Of a stretch of DNA of 64,000 nucleotides, positions 16,841-25,490 are shown one piece after another. The number at the start of each line of letters is the position of its first letter. Within the stretch, counting starts at the first letter, position 1. Below the pieces are notes generated by a model. The model was given only the letters and a program-made list of their open reading frames with translations, ran no database searches and was not told the DNA's origin. The position numbers and the translations under genes were made by a program. Source of the stretch: Phormidium tanganyikae FI6-MK23 (lineage in GTDB: Bacteria; Cyanobacteriota; Cyanobacteriia; Leptolyngbyales; Leptolyngbyaceae); NCBI GenBank assembly GCA_019359175.1, contig JAHHHU010000020.1:1-64000 (forward strand), read 5' to 3'.

Positions 16841-17431
16841 CTAATTCTGGAAATGTGGGGAAAGAGTGAGATCGCTTCCTCGAAATTGCCGAACCTCATA
16901 TTCTCCGTCGATTAATTCATAAATTGATAAAGTCGGCTGTTTAGGATTGCCAATGAATCTTCTACCCCCCAAAGCAGCGTAATTGACAATCCAATACTCT
17001 TGAATGCCTAGCGCTTCATAATCTGCCAATTTCGTGAGATAGTCATCACGCCAATTTGTGCTGACCACTTCAACGATCAGCCGAATTGTTGCGCCGTTTT
17101 CGATTAGTGATGATTTCTCCCAACGTGATTCATTTGCCAGTGCAGTATTGTCTAAAACAATGATGTCGGGTTCATATGCTGAATCACCGTCTAAAGAGCG
17201 AACAACGCATTCTTTAGGAATCACAAAAGGAAATTTTGCTTGACGGATAACTGAACCTAAATCAAAGGTCAAATTGCCTGCAACAATAGAATGCTTGCCT
17301 CTAGGTTTCGGCATTTCAATAATCACTCCTCGGCGCAGTTCATAATGAAGTTCTGAGTTCTCTGGATACCAATCGATGAACTCATCAAGACTGACAGGTT
17401 TCTTTAGCGCTTGAATCATGACAGTTTCCAA
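16841..17431 (-). CDS. Uma2 family (DUF820) putative endonuclease
   Basis: The 196-residue protein belongs to the Uma2/DUF820 family, abundant in cyanobacteria, with a PD-(D/E)xK nuclease-like core. Visible features are LHYELRRGVIIEMPKPRGKH, AYEPDIIVLDN (the PD-containing strand) and IRLIVEVVSTNWRDDYLTKL (E-x-V strand and following helix), ending with YWIVNYAALG. No activity has been firmly established for most members. It is a single gene, unrelated in sequence detail to the second Uma2 gene at 30316. Confidence 0.88.
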   Translation of the reverse strand: METVMIQALKKPVSLDEFIDWYPENSELHYELRRGVIIEMPKPRGKHSIVAGNLTFDLGSVIRQAKFPFVIPKECVVRSLDGDSAYEPDIIVLDNTALANESRWEKSSLIENGATIRLIVEVVSTNWRDDYLTKLADYEALGIQEYWIVNYAALGGRRFIGNPKQPTLSIYELIDGEYEVRQFRGSDLTLSPHFQN

Positions 17432-17453
17432 TTTCGCCCTTCTCAGTTTAAAA

Positions 17454-17477
17454 GAAAAATAGCTCCCTTGCGGGAGC
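17454..17477 (-). terminator. Minus-strand intrinsic terminator
   Basis: On the minus strand GCTCCC-GCAA-GGGAGC (17477-17462) is followed by ATTTTTC, a compact terminator. It lies between the end of the beta-lactamase-fold gene (17843) and the Uma2 start (17431), so it most likely stops read-through from the former. Confidence 0.75.
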
Positions 17478-17666
17478 CGAGTTATGGTGATTTGACTCTA
17501 GGACACATCGTAATTTTGACGGGATTTGGGCTGGAAATCTGTATCGAAGATTGCTCAAATTCATCTAGAGGCGCAGGATTTTGCTTGATCGTATATGTTG
17601 ACTCGTATCACAGACGGAAAAAGCTCGATCGGGCATTCTAGAAAAGCAGTTTAACCACAACGATTC

Positions 17667-17846
17667 ATGATTCGACTCAACCAAATGATGATGGGCTTCT
17701 CCGTTGGGGTCGGTTGCTTGATTCTCGGCATTCAGAATACACCGAAACTTTGGCATCAATTTCAACTGTGGCAGCATTCGGGCGTGGTGTGTGAGCAGAT
17801 GACCGAAGACGGAAAAGCGATCGTCTACGGAAAAGATTGCCGTTAG
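17667..17846 (+). CDS. Small membrane-associated protein, unknown
   Basis: ATG 17667 to TAG 17844-17846 encodes 59 residues. Residues 7-21 (MMMGFSVGVGCLILG) form one hydrophobic span, and the rest is polar with two cysteines (VVCEQMTEDGKAIVYGKDCR). The two-Cys tail on one side of a single helix suggests an exported or inner-membrane microprotein. It overlaps the 3' end of the convergent beta-lactamase-fold gene by 4 bases. I do not recognise a family. Confidence 0.6.
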   Translation: MIRLNQMMMGFSVGVGCLILGIQNTPKLWHQFQLWQHSGVVCEQMTEDGKAIVYGKDCR

Positions 17847-18778
17847 ATTTCTCTCATCGCTTCATTAATTTGCTGAGTGACAAACGGCAGAATCGCTTCA
17901 TTGTCGCTGTGTGATTTGCCTTCGGTGAAGATGACGAGCAAATAGGGCTGTAAGTCGGGCAATTCAACATAAGCCGCATCGTGGCGAACTCGGCTCATCA
18001 ATCCCGCTTTTGACCAGATTTTGGCGACTTGGGGAACGCCGCCACCGATAAAGCCAACGACTTGATTTTCAGGATCGGCTTCGAGATCGGCGGGATTTAA
18101 CGATCGCTTCATCAATTCCATCATCGACTGCGATCGCTCTGGTGTCACTGCAACGCCGCCTACAATACTATGCAATAACTTTGCTGCCGCGTTCGTCGTT
18201 AACATATTGCGATTGTCAAAATTCTCGCCGTAAAAGGCTCGCTCTCTTCCATACGGGCCGTCACACCACGTTTTTTGATTCACATTGATCGTGGTGAGTT
18301 CTGACCAGTTGAGCGATTGGAAATAGCGGTTTATGATGTTGCGCTGATATTTCCAGGTTTCAAATGGGGCGGGGGGAAGTTCGGGCCCGCCTGTAGTGCC
18401 GCTCAAGACATCTACGACCAGTCCAGTTGCATCATTGCTGGAATCGGCAATCATATCGCGAATCGCTCGATCGAGTTCTGCCGAAGGTGGAATCATGCCG
18501 CGTTCTAACCATTCGTGGGCGGCGACTAAGTAAAATAGTTTGACCACGCTGGCGGGATAGATATCCTCAACAGCTCGGTAGGCAAAGCCTCTCGGCAATC
18601 GCTGCCAAAATTCTTCTGGACGGATTGCGCCGCCAGTATTGACGAACACGGGCGAGTCATACACAATCCAAGTCATTGCAATTTGATTCGGGGCGAGTGT
18701 GGGAAACTCTGCCCAAGTCGATTGCAAGACTCGATCGCCCAAAGTTTCTAATTGTTCGTCTTTGTGAAAAAATGTCAT
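17843..18778 (-). CDS. Class A beta-lactamase-fold serine hydrolase
   Basis: The 311-residue protein keeps the three active-site elements of the class A fold: S-x-x-K at Ser77-Lys80 (PASVVKLF), S-x-N at Ser113-Asn115 (DSSNDATG) and a K-x-G strand at Lys257-Gly259 (IWSKAGLMS). It lacks a recognisable signal peptide, starting MTFFHKDEQLETLGDRV, which is odd for an enzyme acting on cell wall or antibiotic. It may be a cytoplasmic esterase or amidase rather than a true lactamase. It is divergent from the NlpC/P60 gene, 22 bases apart, so the two probably share a regulatory region. Confidence 0.85.
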   Translation of the reverse strand: MTFFHKDEQLETLGDRVLQSTWAEFPTLAPNQIAMTWIVYDSPVFVNTGGAIRPEEFWQRLPRGFAYRAVEDIYPASVVKLFYLVAAHEWLERGMIPPSAELDRAIRDMIADSSNDATGLVVDVLSGTTGGPELPPAPFETWKYQRNIINRYFQSLNWSELTTINVNQKTWCDGPYGRERAFYGENFDNRNMLTTNAAAKLLHSIVGGVAVTPERSQSMMELMKRSLNPADLEADPENQVVGFIGGGVPQVAKIWSKAGLMSRVRHDAAYVELPDLQPYLLVIFTEGKSHSDNEAILPFVTQQINEAMREI

Positions 18779-18800
18779 AGCTCAGTGAAACCTCCGTCTT

Positions 18801-19457
18801 ATGCAATATCGCACGATCGCGAATCTCAATCTCTACGATTCACCCGATTTAAATCGATTGGCAACTCAAGCGGCAGTGGGTCGATATATTAAAATTCTCT
18901 CAGATTCACCGATCGAGGGGATGACTTGTGAAGATGATTATTCGGGATGGCTTGATCCGAGTGATTTGAAGTTTTTAGAGAAGACAGAAACGCCATATCA
19001 AGTATCGATTTGGACAGCGGCAGAGATTCGCGATCGTATTCCTGAAATCATTGCGTTTACTCAAGCGGCGATGTCGGTTCCAAACGAATATCTCTGGGGT
19101 GGAACGGTTGCACCGAACTATGATTGTTCGGGATTGATGCAGGCAGCATTTGCGTCGGTTGGGATTCGGTTGCCAAGAGATGCCTATCAGCAAGAAGCAT
19201 TTTTACAGCCTGTTGAGGAATTGATTCCGGGCGATTTAGTGTTTTTTGGCACGCCTGAGAAAGCAACTCATGTAGGGCTTTATTTGGGTGACGATCGCTA
19301 CATTCATAGTTCTGGAAAAGAGTTGGGGCGGAATGGGATTGGAATTAATCAGCTTTCGGCAGAGGGCGATCGGGTGAGCCGAGATTACTTTGCGCTGTAT
19401 CGGGGAGCAGGGAGAGCGATCTCCAGCTATATTTCCCGGCAATACGATACAGACTAA
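18801..19457 (+). CDS. NlpC/P60 peptidoglycan endopeptidase
   Basis: The 218-residue protein has an N-terminal SH3b-like domain (about 1-65) and a C-terminal NlpC/P60 cysteine peptidase domain (about 80-210). The catalytic triad is Cys109 (NYDCSG), His157 (ATHVGLYL) and His169 (YIHSSG). The layout matches the cyanobacterial gamma-D-glutamyl-L-diamino acid endopeptidases characterised in Anabaena and Nostoc, which cut stem peptides during recycling. No signal peptide is visible, consistent with a cytoplasmic recycling role. It starts 22 bases from the divergent beta-lactamase-fold gene. Confidence 0.93.
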   Translation: MQYRTIANLNLYDSPDLNRLATQAAVGRYIKILSDSPIEGMTCEDDYSGWLDPSDLKFLEKTETPYQVSIWTAAEIRDRIPEIIAFTQAAMSVPNEYLWGGTVAPNYDCSGLMQAAFASVGIRLPRDAYQQEAFLQPVEELIPGDLVFFGTPEKATHVGLYLGDDRYIHSSGKELGRNGIGINQLSAEGDRVSRDYFALYRGAGRAISSYISRQYDTD

Positions 19458-19524
19458 CGATTTTCCCTCAACAATATTATTTAATTCCATTGAAGAACAG
19501 GCAAAATTGAGCATAATGATTACG

Positions 19525-19996
19525 ATCACTTCCGAGTCTGGAAGCTAACCCGGTGCTATCAACTTCGAGTTTTTGAGAACAAGACAATGAGTGATATTGC
19601 GAAAGACGATGTACGCGACCGACTCGGTAATATTGATTGATAGAAACTGGAACTCGATCGCTACAGTTAGCGATTTGGGATATCGAAGGGCAAACCAAAT
19701 TTAAGTCGATTTCATCCAGCTATCTTCAAGGTGCAAAGGGTACAATTATTGTCGGTGATACGACTCAGCCAGAAACCCTCGAACAGCTTACAAACTATAC
19801 ACAGCAATTTTTATCGATTAACCCAGATAGTTACATTGCGATCGCGCTCAACAAAGCAGATCTAATTGATGCAGATATCTTAGAAACAGCTTTAGCGCGT
19901 TACAGTGAGGCACATACTATCTATCCAACTTCTGCCAAAACAGGTGAGAATGTCGATCGATTATTTCAGGAACTCGCTTATCAATTGATTGTGTAA
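19525..19996 (+). pseudogene. Decayed Rab-like small GTPase
   Basis: From 19637 the frame encodes a clear GTPase C-terminal part: SLQLAIWDIEGQTKFKSI (G3), YLQGAKGTIIVGDTTQPETL, ALNKADL (G4, NKAD) and YPTSAKTGENV (G5). The N-terminus with the P-loop (GxxxxGKS/T) is missing. Upstream, out of frame, LRVFENKTMSD resembles the RRFVENKFSD segment normally found just after a P-loop, so the 5' part appears to remain in degraded form (from about 19525). Without a P-loop the product cannot bind nucleotide normally. It lies just before, and 3 bases from, the alpha/beta hydrolase. Confidence 0.72.
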
Positions 19997-19999
19997 AAA

Positions 20000-21145
20000 A
20001 TGATTGTTCAAATTCTGATTATTTTATTCAGCTTAGTGAGTTTCTTTGTTTCACTTTGGGTTGTGGTTCCTGCGCCGATTTTTTCACTGTTGCCGCTGAG
20101 TGTTGGCGCACCGGAGATTAGTTATTGGCTGATTGTGACGAATACGATCGCGGCTTTGCTTGCTTTGTTTCGCCTCAAATTCTTGCCGATCTTGATCGGA
20201 ATGCTATTTGCTCTCAGTTTAAGCTTGCTTCCTGCTGCACAATTTCCGGCAACAGCACAACGAGCAACAACTGCAATGAAATCGAGCTTGGGAGACATCC
20301 GCGTTTTACCAAGCTTTAGACCTGCACCCTTTGTCCTACTCGATGCGTTTCGAGGAATTCCTAATCCTGAAGTTCGCCACACTCTCAACATTCCCGTTGC
20401 AAATCCCGATAACGTGCCGCTCACAATGAATGTGTATCGCCCAATGCAGGCGGGAACCAATCCAGCGATCGTCATGATCTATGGAGGAGCTTGGAGAACT
20501 GGAACTCCGAATGCAAATGAACAATTTAGTCAATATATCGCAGCACAAGGTTATACCGTTTTAGCGATCGACTATCGACACGCCCCGCAGTATAAGTTTC
20601 CAACTCAGATCGAAGATATCAAAACAGCAATGAAGTTCATCCAGCAACACGCGGATGAATATGAAGTAAATCTCGATCGTATGGCAATCATGGGACGATC
20701 CGCAGGAGGACATTTAGCAATGTTAACGGCCTATGCGATCGATGCTTTTCCCTTTCGAGCAGTGGTCAATTACTACAGTCCCGTTGAGCTAACTGAAGGA
20801 TATAACAATCCGCCATTTCCCGATCCGATCAACAGTCGCGAAGTGTTGCGGGCTTTTCTCGGCGGAACTCCGGTAGAGCTTTCAGATCTGTATCGTCAAG
20901 CTTCGCCCTATCAAAAAGTACGATCGAATCTTCCGCCGACATTGCTAATCTACGGAAGTCGCGATCATATCGTGCAGTCTAAATTTGGTCGCAGTCTATC
21001 TGAGAAATTGGTTCAGAATAGTAATACTGCGGTATTCATTGAAATTCCTTGGGCAGAACACGCATTTGATGCGGTTTTTAATGGTGTTAGTAATCAGCTA
21101 TCGCTTTACTATACCGAACGCTTTCTCGCATCAATGCTCAAGTGA
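20000..21145 (+). CDS. Alpha/beta hydrolase (esterase/lipase family, BD-FAE-like)
   Basis: The 381-residue protein has an N-terminal membrane region (three hydrophobic segments within residues 1-75), followed by an alpha/beta hydrolase domain. The oxyanion motif is IYGGAWRTG (HGG-like), the nucleophile elbow is MGRSAGGHLAML (G-x-S-x-G), and the likely acid and base are in YGSRDHIVQ and WAEHAFDAVF. This is the hormone-sensitive-lipase/carboxylesterase type. The membrane region suggests a membrane-tethered esterase. It starts 3 bases after the decayed GTPase, so the two once formed an operon. Confidence 0.88.
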   Translation: MIVQILIILFSLVSFFVSLWVVVPAPIFSLLPLSVGAPEISYWLIVTNTIAALLALFRLKFLPILIGMLFALSLSLLPAAQFPATAQRATTAMKSSLGDIRVLPSFRPAPFVLLDAFRGIPNPEVRHTLNIPVANPDNVPLTMNVYRPMQAGTNPAIVMIYGGAWRTGTPNANEQFSQYIAAQGYTVLAIDYRHAPQYKFPTQIEDIKTAMKFIQQHADEYEVNLDRMAIMGRSAGGHLAMLTAYAIDAFPFRAVVNYYSPVELTEGYNNPPFPDPINSREVLRAFLGGTPVELSDLYRQASPYQKVRSNLPPTLLIYGSRDHIVQSKFGRSLSEKLVQNSNTAVFIEIPWAEHAFDAVFNGVSNQLSLYYTERFLASMLK

Positions 21146-21189
21146 TCACGGTTTTATAGCCTTTCAAAATGGTGGATTCAACCTGAATT

Positions 21190-21440
21190 TGACAAGCTTT
21201 TTCGCTTCGGTATCCGTGGGTTCAGCCCCCTAAATCCCCCATTCTGGAGGACTTTGAGAGTTGGACGGAACTGACTTGAGAAACAAACTTGTAGCTATCA
21301 AATGACAGAAGTGTTGTCTCAGAAACTCATCCACGCAATCAAATTTGTCTCCATCAGTTCAAAATCCCCCAGAATGGGGGATTTAGGGGGCGCAAGCCGC
21401 TCTCAACGAAGCGACAAGCTTCATCGAACTGACATTATCT
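21190..21440. repeat. MITE-like element with inverted CCCCCTAAATCCCCC arms
   Basis: The gap between two convergent genes is almost filled by an imperfect long inverted repeat. The left arm runs from about 21193 to 21250, with the core CCCCCTAAATCCCCC at 21226-21240. The right arm runs from about 21361 to 21420 in the reverse orientation, with GGGGGATTTAGGGGG at 21376-21390. The arms share an outer AAGCTT...TCGCTTCG segment. The right end carries CGAACTGACATTA (21425-21437), also found at the end of the repeat at 26411. No gene lies inside. It matches a repeat type common in cyanobacteria. Confidence 0.75.
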
Positions 21441-21453
21441 AACGTCAAGTCCC

Positions 21454-22959
21454 TTATTGAATGTGCTTCAACAACTCTAAGTGCTTGCTAATAGGCGCGA
21501 TCGTATTTGCCACAATCATTCCACTTGCGGCAACCGCAGGCAATCCAATTCCCGGAAATGTCGAATCACCACAGCACAGCAAGCCTGAAATCGGAGTTAT
21601 AGCACTGGGAAACAATCCATCCGTTGCGCGAATCGCTGCTCCATAAGTTCCACGGTATCGACGCAAAAAGCGTTCGTGTGTCAGCGGCGTTCCGACTAAA
21701 GATAGTTCTGTTCTCGATCGAACATCTGGTATCACTCGTTCTAAAGCTTTCCACATCACCTCAGCACGTTGTTGTTTCAGTTGCGGATAAGCTTCGCACT
21801 GCTCCCAAAGTTCATAAGGCTCATTTCCAGGGGTGTAAACGTGAATTGTATGCTTTCCTGCGGGTGCAAGGGACGGATCAAGCAGCGATGGAATTGAGAT
21901 CAAAACCACATTTTGAGGTGCAGTGATGCCTAAGCTCCAATCGTTTACGACAATATGATGACAAGCAATCGAGTCTAAGCCTTGACCATCAATGCCTAAA
22001 TGCAAGTGCATAAAGCTCTCACAAGTGGGAGTCGCTTGGCGCTTTGTGTGAAATCGTTTGGGGAAAGAATCAACGAGTTTAAGCGTGTCCCAGATCGAAG
22101 CATTTGAAACCACATAGCGCAATCGCAGTTCTTCGCCGTTTCGTAATCGAACTCCAATCGCCTTTTGATTCTCAACTAATACCTTCTCAACATGAGCATT
22201 GAGCCTCAGTTTGCCGCCTCGTTTCTCTAAGCCACGAACTAACGCATCTACGATCGCACCACTGCCACCCGCTGGATAATCTAGCTGTACATTCGGGCGA
22301 TACCAATCTGCGAACATAAATGCAACTTCAGCAGCATTCGTACTATCAGCGGGCAATCCTGACAATAGAAAGCACAACAAATCTAACCAATTGCGAATGA
22401 ATGGATCAGTGATCACTTGATCCATCACGGGCGAAAATGCTCCGGTGAGTTTGGAGAACCCGATCGCATTTTGTAGCATCGACGGTAGGAACTGTCCCAC
22501 ACTCAGGAGCGCACCAAAATCGTATCGCACCGCAGCGGGAGGAAGCGCGATCGCAGCTTTCGCCAAGGGTGCCATCACTTCCTGCAATCGTCGCCATTCT
22601 GCAACCGCTGTTTCTCCGCGTAGCTGCTGCAACACTTCACAAAACTGTGAGGCTCCCACTTGCGTATCGAACGTGCCTTCTGGCAGACAACAGCCCCAAG
22701 TATCGTAGTTGAGCCACTGGATGTCTTCGTCGATCGCGTCTAAAACTTGCCTCAGCGGATTGGGAGACGGACTGTAAGACATCCCCGAATACAGCGAAGG
22801 GCCAGAATCGAACTTAAACCCGTTGCGCTCAAATCCGTGGGCGGCTCCTCCAGCGATCGCATGACTTTCGCACACCACAACCTTAAAGCCATACTGTGCC
22901 AAAATTGCTGCGCAGCTCAATCCCCCAATTCCGCTCCCGATTACGATGACATCAATCAT
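21454..22959 (-). CDS. CRTISO-like FAD-dependent oxidoreductase
   Basis: The 501-residue protein belongs to the phytoene desaturase/carotene isomerase superfamily. It starts with the dinucleotide-binding motif VIVIGSGIGGLSCAAILAQY (residues 4-23), followed by GGAAHGFERNGFKFDSGPSL. Later come LDYPAGGSGAIVDALVRGLE and the C-terminal FAD motif GLLCCGDSTFPGIGLPAVAA. The length equals CrtH-type isomerases, but parts differ enough that it may act on another polyene or quinone substrate. It is a single gene facing the alpha/beta hydrolase and divergent from pilM across a 575-bp gap. Confidence 0.8.
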   Translation of the reverse strand: MIDVIVIGSGIGGLSCAAILAQYGFKVVVCESHAIAGGAAHGFERNGFKFDSGPSLYSGMSYSPSPNPLRQVLDAIDEDIQWLNYDTWGCCLPEGTFDTQVGASQFCEVLQQLRGETAVAEWRRLQEVMAPLAKAAIALPPAAVRYDFGALLSVGQFLPSMLQNAIGFSKLTGAFSPVMDQVITDPFIRNWLDLLCFLLSGLPADSTNAAEVAFMFADWYRPNVQLDYPAGGSGAIVDALVRGLEKRGGKLRLNAHVEKVLVENQKAIGVRLRNGEELRLRYVVSNASIWDTLKLVDSFPKRFHTKRQATPTCESFMHLHLGIDGQGLDSIACHHIVVNDWSLGITAPQNVVLISIPSLLDPSLAPAGKHTIHVYTPGNEPYELWEQCEAYPQLKQQRAEVMWKALERVIPDVRSRTELSLVGTPLTHERFLRRYRGTYGAAIRATDGLFPSAITPISGLLCCGDSTFPGIGLPAVAASGMIVANTIAPISKHLELLKHIQ

Positions 22960-23534
22960 TTCAGAATCTGCATTTTCTAAGTAGCCAGATCTAAATACTA
23001 AACTCTAAATACTAAACAACAGTGGATACCAAATAACTGTGGGTCGGGCATCTTGCCCGGTTGCTGTCAATCTCAAACTCTCTCTTACAAAATTGATCGT
23101 GCCGTTTCTCAAATCGCGTGTAGTATGCACAAGTAGGCGTGTCATTTCTTACATTGAGGAAGCTTCCGTAGCGATACTTAGTTGAGCGAATTACACCTGG
23201 AAAATTGCAATTTATAGTCAAAAAAATTACATCAAATTGAGCAATTTAGAGTGATTTCTCCCTGAAATTCGCTCATTTTCAGTTGCTCAAACTTTCCAAT
23301 AACAGGGATTTTAGAGATCTTTCAACTTTCTTGAAACGAGTTGTTCATTCTTGTAAAAACCTGGGCAGTCTAAGTTCGTTACACCAGAGACGGATCTCGA
23401 TCGATTCTCATTACAGTAGCAGGTTTCCTTGTTACTTTGCGTGTGATTACCCAAGCTTCTCCGAACCTCAGCAAGACTGCAATTCTCGATTGCAGAAACC
23501 TGTTACTCATTCACTCATAGCGGGCTAACAAACA
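22960..23534. other. 575-bp intergenic region before pilM
   Basis: No convincing gene is present. A short palindrome, CGGGCA-TCT-TGCCCG at 23045-23059, is embedded in GGGTCGGGCATCTTGCCCGG, a repeat seen in other cyanobacterial genomes. The rest is AT-richer and presumably holds promoters for the oxidoreductase and for the pilMNOQ operon. Confidence 0.6.
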
Positions 23535-24623
23535 GTGGTTGACATCAAGAGTTTATTCTCAAAAAAATCAAGGGGGGTTGGCATTGAGTTAGCCGCCGAT
23601 CGCCTGAATATTGCGGTACTTCGCAAACAAGGGCAAGGATTTCGGCTCGGCACTTATGCCACGGTTCCCGTTCCTGAAGGCGTATTTCACGAAGGGCAAA
23701 TTACCGATCCGCCCGCGATGGCAGAGATTATTCAATCTGCGTTAGCCGAACACAAAATTAAAGTGAAACAGGTGGCAACAGCGGTTCCGGGTGGACGCGA
23801 TACGGTGACTCGGATCATTCCTGTTCCAGCCGAACTCGACGATCGAGAATTGCGCGAAATGGTTCTTAATCAAGAAGCGGGGCTGTATCTGCCGTTTCCA
23901 CGCGAGGAAGCGGATGTCGATTACCAAAAGCTCGGTCTATTTGTGGATGAAGACGGAATCGAGAAAGTTCAGGTTCTGCTTGTTGCAACGCGCAAAGAAG
24001 TGACGGATACCTACTTGAATACGTTTCAGCAAGCGGGTTTGCAGGTCGATGTGCTGGAAGTTAGCAGTTTCTCGCTGATTCGGACGATTCGAGAGCAGTT
24101 GAGACAGTTTGCACCGCAAGAAGCAGTTGCGATCGTCGATATCGAGTTTGAAAGCACTGAAATTTCGATTACGGTCGATGGCGTTCCTCAGTTTTCGCGA
24201 ACTGTGCCGATTGGGACGTACCAAATTCAGTCGGCACTCTCTAGAGCAATGAATTTGCCCCCGTCGCGCAACATTGATTTACTGCAAGGAATGACCATCC
24301 CGACCGCAGATTCTAACCGTCCGGGCGGAAATCCGGGAGCGGCGGCAATGCTTCGGGTACTGGGCGAACTCGGTGACGAACTGCGGCGATCGGTTGATTT
24401 CTACCTGAATCAAGGTGAGAACTTGGAAGTTGCTCAATTGATGCTAGCGGGGCCAGGAGCCGCGATCGGGCAGTTGGATGAATTTTTTACCCAGCGGCTG
24501 AGTCTGCCTTGTAGCTTGGTTGATCCGGTTTCTGCGCTGTCGCTTGGTGGGGATGAGATTCCATCGAATGTGCGCCCCGGTCTGGGTGTGGTACTCGGTT
24601 TAGGACTGCGGGAGGCGTGGTAA
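23535..24623 (+). CDS. pilM: Type IV pilus assembly protein PilM
   Basis: PilM is an actin-like cytoplasmic protein that binds the N-terminus of PilN and links the pilus motor to the PilN-PilO ring. The 362-residue protein starts at GTG 23535 (VVDIKSLFSKKSRGVGIELA) and has the ATPase phosphate motifs GVGIELAADRLNIAVL and VAIVDIEFESTEISI, with GAAIGQLDEFFTQRL near the C-terminus. It begins the operon pilM-pilN-pilO-pilQ. pilN starts at the base after its stop codon. Confidence 0.96.
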   Translation: MVDIKSLFSKKSRGVGIELAADRLNIAVLRKQGQGFRLGTYATVPVPEGVFHEGQITDPPAMAEIIQSALAEHKIKVKQVATAVPGGRDTVTRIIPVPAELDDRELREMVLNQEAGLYLPFPREEADVDYQKLGLFVDEDGIEKVQVLLVATRKEVTDTYLNTFQQAGLQVDVLEVSSFSLIRTIREQLRQFAPQEAVAIVDIEFESTEISITVDGVPQFSRTVPIGTYQIQSALSRAMNLPPSRNIDLLQGMTIPTADSNRPGGNPGAAAMLRVLGELGDELRRSVDFYLNQGENLEVAQLMLAGPGAAIGQLDEFFTQRLSLPCSLVDPVSALSLGGDEIPSNVRPGLGVVLGLGLREAW

Positions 24624-25490
24624 ATGTACAGTTTAGATGTCAATTTTCTCAACGATCGATCCAACATTAAGCCCGATAAGCGGCACGGTGGTGGAGCAAA
24701 ACCAACTCTTTCACCCGACGATCGCCGTCCGTTGTATTTGGGGTTTGCGGCGCTGATCTTTTTCCCGGTGTTGGCAGGTGCACTCTGGGGCATTTTCACC
24801 CTGCGAAACGGGGATCTAGAGCGGCAGCAGGCAGATCTCGATACTCAGCTTGGCAACTTAGAAGCTGAGAAAAAGAACTTATCAAGCATTCAAGCCGAGG
24901 CGAAACTGGCAACCGAAGAAGCTCAAGCGCTGGCGACGGTATTTAACCAGATCAAGCCTTGGTCAGCGATGACGCAAGATATTCGAGATCGCTTGCCGTC
25001 GAGTGTTCAGCTTGCTTCGATTACGCAGCAGAAAGTCGATTTGGCGGCTCCTGCGGCGGGTGCGGCTCCAGCAGCGGGGGCGACTCCTCCCGTTTCAGGA
25101 CGCATCGAAATTAAGGGAATTGCGAATTCGATGAATGATGTCAACGATTTTATGTTGACGCTTCAGCAGTCGAACTTCTTGAGAGCCGACCAGACCAAAG
25201 TGATCAGCGCGGAGTTGGGTGAGGAGAAGACGCTACAGCTACCGGAATTCCCGGGAACGAAGCGAGAAATGGGTGAGTTCAAAGCGCCTCGCCTGCCGAG
25301 AAAGGTTTCTTTCGCGATTTCAACGGCGATCAACGACGTGCCTGCTTCTGAACTGATTCGAGAACTCGATCGTAAAGGGGCGGTGGGTCTGGTGACTCGG
25401 ATCGAAGCTTTGAAAGAACGCGGTGTGATTTCGGAATCGGCAGCGAAACCGAAAGCGCCCACTCAAACGGACGGAGCGAAAAAACCATGA
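24624..25490 (+). CDS. pilN: Type IV pilus assembly protein PilN
   Basis: PilN is an inner-membrane protein whose cytoplasmic N-terminus binds PilM and whose periplasmic domain pairs with PilO. The 288-residue protein has MYSLDVNFLNDR at the N-terminus (the PilM-binding motif in its cyanobacterial form), one transmembrane helix (about 38-60), a coiled coil (about 62-110) and a ferredoxin-like periplasmic domain. An Ala/Pro-rich loop (AAPAAGAAPAAGATPPV) and a C-terminal Lys/Pro-rich tail are local additions. Its stop overlaps pilO by 4 bases. Confidence 0.95.
   Translation: MYSLDVNFLNDRSNIKPDKRHGGGAKPTLSPDDRRPLYLGFAALIFFPVLAGALWGIFTLRNGDLERQQADLDTQLGNLEAEKKNLSSIQAEAKLATEEAQALATVFNQIKPWSAMTQDIRDRLPSSVQLASITQQKVDLAAPAAGAAPAAGATPPVSGRIEIKGIANSMNDVNDFMLTLQQSNFLRADQTKVISAELGEEKTLQLPEFPGTKREMGEFKAPRLPRKVSFAISTAINDVPASELIRELDRKGAVGLVTRIEALKERGVISESAAKPKAPTQTDGAKKP

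Noticed and set aside
22960-23534. Small frames in the gap before pilM (23012-23221 and 23283-23528)
   Set aside because: Composition is unlike protein, there are no ribosome sites, and part of one is the short palindromic repeat.
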